From Negadavirga shengliensis (GTDB taxonomy: Bacteria; Bacteroidota; Bacteroidia; Cytophagales; Cyclobacteriaceae): a stretch of 64,000 bases of DNA. The stretch spans positions 62,001 through 126,000 of the forward strand of contig NZ_JBHSJJ010000007.1 in NCBI RefSeq assembly GCF_042652345.1, read 5' to 3'. Below are positions 59,065 to 64,000 of the stretch, in pieces (position 1 is the first letter of the stretch; each line of letters opens with the position of its first letter). A program made the position numbers and the translations under genes. The notes under the pieces were generated by a model. It ran no database searches, was not told the origin of the DNA, and saw only the letters and a list, made by a program, of their open reading frames with translations.

Positions 59065-62000
59065 TTAATCTATTACAACTATAGCCTTTCTTAAAGTTTT
59101 ATTGATCATCTGTCTTTCATTGGTAAACTTGACCACCACCGGATATGTTCCCGGAAGGACTTTTCTTCCGTTTACCATGCCATCCCAACTGCATATGGAA
59201 ATGTTTTCCACGGGGTTTTGTTCCTCACAGTAATAGATCAATTCACCCCATCGGTTGTATATGTAAACATGGATCTCGTCTATCTGTCCTTTGATGTGGA
59301 TCACAAAGTTTTTGCTCGGATTGTCGGGGATAACCGCATTGGGAAAAGTAATATCTACCTCACATACATTTTGAACAGAGAACGTCACGGAAAATTCACA
59401 CCCTGCTTCATCCATTACCCTCAATTCATATTCGCCATCCTCTTCCGGCGTAAATTCCCGTTCCTCACTCACCAGTTCCCCGTCCAAAAACCATTCATAG
59501 GTTGCCCATGTGCCAGGATCAAGCGTGGTAACGTTTCCCTCCAAAGCACAAATCTCATATTGATCCTGTAGCTGTGGAGGCTCACTGGCAGATTCATTGA
59601 TATCGATCTCCCCGGAACCTATAACACAGTCGACTTCATTGTATAAAACAATTTCGTACCGGCCAGGAGCATCTACCGTAATTATGGGACCGGTTTCGCC
59701 TTCTATCAAGGTCCTGGCAGCTCCCACCACCCTGTACCATTCCATCCTATCTACTTCCGTCAAGTCTCCCAGTGCGGTGATTTCAGTGGTTTCCGCGCCT
59801 CCGCAAAGTTGGGGACTGCTGAGTTCCACTTCCACCTCATCTCCCCCGCTGATTTCATACGTCTGCGGGTCGGGGATGGCACAGCCGCCAATGTCAGTCA
59901 CTTCCACCATGTACCTTCCCCGGGGAAGGGCCGTCTCTATTTCTGTTTCTTCGGTAAATGAATCCGTGATCTCCTCCCCGCTGTCCAATCCAATAATGGT
60001 ATAGCTCCCTGAAGCCGGGCCGTTGGGAAAACGGATGACTATTGCCCCGTCAGTAAAGCCATCGACTCCACAGGTTTCCGGAAAGGCTTCCACCTCAAAT
60101 CCCACGTCAGCGGGTGGATTCGAATTTTCCACCACTGACACCTGACTGTCAAAACAACCCCCGTTATAGCCTTCGAAAGTATAAGTACCGGGGCCAAGAC
60201 CGGAAAGCGCAAGCGTCTCGCCAGCCGTCAACCCCAGGAACACATCTTCCGTATCGCGTGATATCAGGCTGTCAAGGTCGGCAAGCAGCCTGATCTCAAT
60301 CATACCGTCCCCTACTTCACAACTTTCAGCCGGGGATACGCTGATGATTTCAAAGTCAGGCAATGGATTTACCCTCAATGCCACCGTTTTTTCCACCGCG
60401 CAGGTACTGTCCAGGGGATCCTCTGTCAAAAAATAAACCTCATAGTCTCCAGGCCCCTCCAGGTCTCCGGTATTCAGTTCCAGTTCCTGGGATTCACCCA
60501 AACTCAACCGCTCATCCGAGCCTTCCAGTTGGATGGACCAGACACCTGTCACCGGGGTATCGGGTGAAAAAGTAACCGTTTCGCCATAGCAAACCTCTTC
60601 ATCCGATTGTGTTATCTCAAATTCAAATGCCGGCCCCACAAACACCGACTGGGTCACGGGACAGGTTTCAAATGTGGCAGGATCCTGCCCATCTGGAAGG
60701 GCATACGCCACCGTAACCGTGTAAATACTCTCCTCTGTTACTTCCAGTACATTTTCGTTGCCCACTATTTCTCCCGCCGCATTCACCCATTCAAAAACGT
60801 ATTCATCAATACTGGGATCCTCAGGGTCAACCGCGACCAGCTCCAAGGTAGCGCCTGCACAAAGGGTGATTTCCGACGGCAAAATGATTTCGGGAGAATC
60901 CAGCACCTCCACTTCCATCGTAAAAACCTCTTCCCATGGCGTCCCGCACCGGTCGACATTAAGTTCCACGGTATAAACTCCTACTGCGTCAAATACATAC
61001 TCCAGATCCTGAAATTCCTCCCCCGGCCCCCCGTCATCATACACCACCGTGCCATCCTCATGGGTAATCGTCCAGAAATAACTGTCAATATCCGGTTCGC
61101 CGCCACCCTCAAACAGCCCCACCGCTCCTTCATCCGCGCTGAGGCAAAGCCTTTCAGGGCCGCTTAACATAGGATCGGCGATGTAGCTTCCAGACTGCTG
61201 AACAAATGAGGGCAAGCCCAGGCCTGATGGCCCAGGCATGGGCAAAACTCCATCTTGAGAAAAGGTACTTGGATTGCACGAACTTCCTATTTGTATCTGT
61301 CCTATCCTGTCTGAACCTACTACGGCAGCATAAATTTGACCATCAGGTCCCATTTGCAAAGCGCCAAGGTTCAAACCATTGGAACCTGACACAGTCGCCC
61401 TGCTGTCCAAAATACATTGTTCGATTTCAGATTGAGAGGAAGCATTTTCAAAACATTCCGGACAAACAGTGGTAATGGGGTTCTCGGGATCAGTAGCATC
61501 CGTCTCCTCCACGCCTCGAATAAAGAATTCCTCCACGCCTTTCTCGTTTAAATAAGACACAAAAAGCCTGGTACCGTCACTCGAAAATTCCACCCCATAC
61601 ACCTCATCATCACAACCCAGGTCAATCTTCATCCCATTGGTCAACTCACCTGAATTTTGATCAAAATCAAAAACTTCCACATAGCTACATCCATTCTCAA
61701 CAATAGTGACAGTCAGTTTGTCTCCTTGTGGGCTGAATTTCATGGTGCCCACACCTGTCCCGAAATTATGGACACTCCCTACTGAGCTGATGACCGGCTG
61801 CCCAATACCCTGGCCAGAGACAGGGTAGGCGCGGAAGGAGTTGTTCCCCACTTCATGGTACATCACCCACGTGGTGTCTCCGGTATTCAAGGCGGCAGAA
61901 TGTTCCGTACTGGGGCTAAAGAGAAAATTACCCTTGGAAACCACGTTGCCAATACCGTCCTGGTTTTGTCCTCTCATATCAACCACCGAGAAATTAGCCT

Positions 62001-64000
62001 GATTTGATCCTCCGGCGGCCGCCTGGGTGGTAAACAAGTAATACAAACCCGGTTCGCCGGGTACTTCTACGGCGATCACACTCCCGGCGGACATGTTGTC
62101 CCCCCCAAGATCGGCCCCATTCGCCATTTGGTTTCCATTTAAGTCCCAGACGGTTTCGCCGTCGGTATAGAAAAGCACCTGTCCGGTCTGGTCGGAGATG
62201 GTGGTGGTACCGGCGGGTAAATTCCATACATAGCCGGGATTCTCTACAGGTCTCGGAGTGGGTGCGTCGGGATCATCCGGATCCGGATTAAAGTCCAATC
62301 CGGCATTATTACCGAAGTACCATATTTGATTGGTTTGGTCATTTACCTGCTGGTTGTTTTCGGTATCCCAGGCTCTTACGGTGATTTCCGCGTAGGAATA
62401 GCAGGTGGAGTTAGGCTCCCTGACCAATACCCAGTAGGTACCGGGTTCGCAAACTTCATTCGGAGCTTCAGAAATCCACCGCTCATCTTTTTTATTGGAC
62501 CAGAAGTATTCATAATTCCCGCCTCCCGGTTGCCCTCCTACACCCCCACCGGGAAGCCCACCGCCTCCACCACCGCCTTGGTCATCGCCGGAAGACACTT
62601 CCAAAAGATCATTGAGGTCAAGCCCGGGATTGCACCAGGGATAACATAAAGTGGTATCGGAAGGTGTAAACTGTGCCTGCAGTTCATTTTCGGTAAATTC
62701 AATAGTTTTCGGTCCTGCGGTTGCGGTTTCCCCGTTGGCAAAGGTTACCGTCAAGATCACGGTCACCTGCTCTTCTGATGTGACACTGGCGGGTAAGAGG
62801 AGGTGCTCCTGGGTCATGTCCATTTCGATCTCCTCACCGTCCTCATCCACAGGTGGTGGTAAAATCTCCCATTCAAAGCTGACAGGCCGATAATTGGTAG
62901 GTTCTATGATACTGGTCAGTTGCAGGGGATTGTTCATACAGGGAAAGTCATCCTGCCATATAAAATCCACTTGAGCATCGATGTCCATATTGGGGGAAAA
63001 AGTAGGAAATACCGTTCCGCAGAAATCGGTACCATTAAAAGGATCCTCTTCCGGTTCCACTTCCTCCAGGCTTTCTTCGTCTGGGTTGTTGACCCTGCCT
63101 ACATAATAAGCATCATTGTCTGGTTCTTGATAAATGTAATATAGTCTCCCATCCGGCCCGGCTCTGATGTCATATATTTGATCTATATCGGACTCCAACG
63201 GGACAGCTTCCGGACTGGCATTAGGGTCATCAACCGGGATTCTCAGCAGCTGGTCTCCTTGACTGAAATATATATAAGAGCCATCTGGAGAAAATGCAGC
63301 TCCTTCGATAGGCTCGCCGTTACCGGATTGAGAAAGTGCGGTAGGAGCGCCGAAAGTACCGGTGGATGTATCAAAATCCAGAACAACCAACTCTTCGTTT
63401 GGGTTTTCCGGTATAATTACAAGTTGCCGGGTATCTTCATTGAAGATAATAGCCTTGGGTATGGATGAAAAACTTTCGGAATCGGTTACCAGAAAACTGC
63501 CTTCCGCCTCCTCAATTCTTCTCGCTACGAGTTCTCCATCCTCAAAGCTAATCAGGTAGGATGGCGATTCGCTGGTTTTCACCACGGCGATTGCTCCGGA
63601 AGCAGGCCCGATAGGTTCATCCAGTGTAGTGACTTCTCCCAAAGGAGGTTGGTTGGAATTGGCTCCCCCAGGGGCATCCATATCTATAACAGAATATTGC
63701 AACTGACCACTTGGAGAAATATAGAAAGCATAAAAAAGACGCTCACCGTCGGGATCATAACTCAAGCTGCTAATAGCCACTGTCTGCCTGCCTTCATAAT
63801 TTCCGTTAAAGCCATTAGGAGCTCCCTGAATGGGTTGATTATCATAATTATATACCAATTCCCCATTGGTATAAAAAAGAATCTGACCGGTAATGGGATC
63901 AATGGCAATGGCGTTATTGTCTTCGCCTACTATTATCGATCCGGGCAGACTCTGGACAGCGGGTTCTCCTCCTTTGCCGAAAGAAATATAATTGTTATTT
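59065..64000 (-). CDS. Large gliding-motility C-terminal domain surface protein (5' end outside window)
   Basis: At least 1644 residues; the frame is open to the window edge, so the start lies to the right. Phrases IDPITGQILFYTNG and the repeated WYFGNNAGLDFNPDPDDPD mark beta-propeller-like modules; they are followed by a Gly-rich linker near residue 480 (GGGGGGLPGGGVGGQPGG) and by PKD/Ig domains. The C-terminal ~900 residues match the protein at 55183 module for module, ending in the CHU_C type B sorting domain (VDITFPNAVIPDNPSKNF to IHVYIYNRWGELIYYC). It is probably a T9SS-exported adhesin. The 5' module distinguishes it from its shorter paralog. Confidence 0.93.
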   Translation of the reverse strand, partial: NNNYISFGKGGEPAVQSLPGSIIVGEDNNAIAIDPITGQILFYTNGELVYNYDNQPIQGAPNGFNGNYEGRQTVAISSLSYDPDGERLFYAFYISPSGQLQYSVIDMDAPGGANSNQPPLGEVTTLDEPIGPASGAIAVVKTSESPSYLISFEDGELVARRIEEAEGSFLVTDSESFSSIPKAIIFNEDTRQLVIIPENPNEELVVLDFDTSTGTFGAPTALSQSGNGEPIEGAAFSPDGSYIYFSQGDQLLRIPVDDPNASPEAVPLESDIDQIYDIRAGPDGRLYYIYQEPDNDAYYVGRVNNPDEESLEEVEPEEDPFNGTDFCGTVFPTFSPNMDIDAQVDFIWQDDFPCMNNPLQLTSIIEPTNYRPVSFEWEILPPPVDEDGEEIEMDMTQEHLLLPASVTSEEQVTVILTVTFANGETATAGPKTIEFTENELQAQFTPSDTTLCYPWCNPGLDLNDLLEVSSGDDQGGGGGGGLPGGGVGGQPGGGNYEYFWSNKKDERWISEAPNEVCEPGTYWVLVREPNSTCYSYAEITVRAWDTENNQQVNDQTNQIWYFGNNAGLDFNPDPDDPDAPTPRPVENPGYVWNLPAGTTTISDQTGQVLFYTDGETVWDLNGNQMANGADLGGDNMSAGSVIAVEVPGEPGLYYLFTTQAAAGGSNQANFSVVDMRGQNQDGIGNVVSKGNFLFSPSTEHSAALNTGDTTWVMYHEVGNNSFRAYPVSGQGIGQPVISSVGSVHNFGTGVGTMKFSPQGDKLTVTIVENGCSYVEVFDFDQNSGELTNGMKIDLGCDDEVYGVEFSSDGTRLFVSYLNEKGVEEFFIRGVEETDATDPENPITTVCPECFENASSQSEIEQCILDSRATVSGSNGLNLGALQMGPDGQIYAAVVGSDRIGQIQIGSSCNPSTFSQDGVLPMPGPSGLGLPSFVQQSGSYIADPMLSGPERLCLSADEGAVGLFEGGGEPDIDSYFWTITHEDGTVVYDDGGPGEEFQDLEYVFDAVGVYTVELNVDRCGTPWEEVFTMEVEVLDSPEIILPSEITLCAGATLELVAVDPEDPSIDEYVFEWVNAAGEIVGNENVLEVTEESIYTVTVAYALPDGQDPATFETCPVTQSVFVGPAFEFEITQSDEEVCYGETVTFSPDTPVTGVWSIQLEGSDERLSLGESQELELNTGDLEGPGDYEVYFLTEDPLDSTCAVEKTVALRVNPLPDFEIISVSPAESCEVGDGMIEIRLLADLDSLISRDTEDVFLGLTAGETLALSGLGPGTYTFEGYNGGCFDSQVSVVENSNPPADVGFEVEAFPETCGVDGFTDGAIVIRFPNGPASGSYTIIGLDSGEEITDSFTEETEIETALPRGRYMVEVTDIGGCAIPDPQTYEISGGDEVEVELSSPQLCGGAETTEITALGDLTEVDRMEWYRVVGAARTLIEGETGPIITVDAPGRYEIVLYNEVDCVIGSGEIDINESASEPPQLQDQYEICALEGNVTTLDPGTWATYEWFLDGELVSEEREFTPEEDGEYELRVMDEAGCEFSVTFSVQNVCEVDITFPNAVIPDNPSKNFVIHIKGQIDEIHVYIYNRWGELIYYCEEQNPVENISICSWDGMVNGRKVLPGTYPVVVKFTNERQMINKTLRKAIVVID

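Overview
The window comes from a Bacteroidota chromosome, most likely a marine or soil member of the Cytophagales (Cyclobacteriaceae-like). This rests on a SusC/SusD polysaccharide utilization locus, type IX secretion (T9SS) sorting tails and a T9SS plug protein, gliding-motility C-terminal domains, Bacteroidota-style promoters (TTTG, about 19 nt, TAnnTTTG), and many lipoproteins. The genus is inference.

Layout. (1) 1-7400: the 3' end of a SusC-type receptor, then SusD, a SusE/F-like binding lipoprotein and two tandem GH30 hydrolases. This is a glucan-directed PUL, possibly for beta-1,6-glucan. (2) 7600-9920: an asparagine-synthase-like protein without the N-terminal cysteine nucleophile, then a stand-alone Vsr endonuclease. 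Both look like insertions in the sugar region. (3) 10050-15090: a LacI regulator, a GH31 alpha-glucosidase and an MFS sugar transporter. (4) 15190-37920: mostly housekeeping. It holds an M48 protease, thioredoxin, DinB proteins, an M3 peptidase, a CDF metal exporter, CsbD, two AI-2E-family permeases, a TPR lipoprotein, an OprP-like porin, aconitase, an acyl-CoA reductase divergent from a 2[4Fe-4S] ferredoxin, a PUR-alpha-like protein, YchF, a lone Cas6-family protein, the T9SS plug protein, an ABC-F ATPase, a structured intergenic RNA candidate, tRNA-Leu(GAG), a GNAT enzyme and an O6-alkylguanine methyltransferase. (5) 38055-42722: a three-gene operon of a GltD-like FAD/Fe-S oxidoreductase with KorA and KorB. 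(6) 43404-64000: secreted and surface proteins. These are a four-malectin T9SS cargo, a DUF6807 lipoprotein, a DinB protein, two paralogous lipocalin-like lipoproteins beside a tandem intergenic repeat, a frameshifted T9SS metalloprotease, an M20 amidohydrolase, a lipoprotein cytochrome c, a DUF481 protein, and two paralogous gliding-motility C-terminal giants flanking YaaA. The second giant runs off the window.

The most unusual items are three. First, the Cas6-family protein next to ychF has no array or other cas gene in the window and no histidine where archaeal Cas6 carries its catalytic one. Second, a GC-rich structured element on the minus strand lies between tRNA-Leu and the ABC-F gene; its 3' end offers two mutually exclusive pairings, one of them a terminator hairpin. 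Third, an approximately 360-bp tandem repeat begins at a lipoprotein start codon and contains a perfect 13-bp palindrome.
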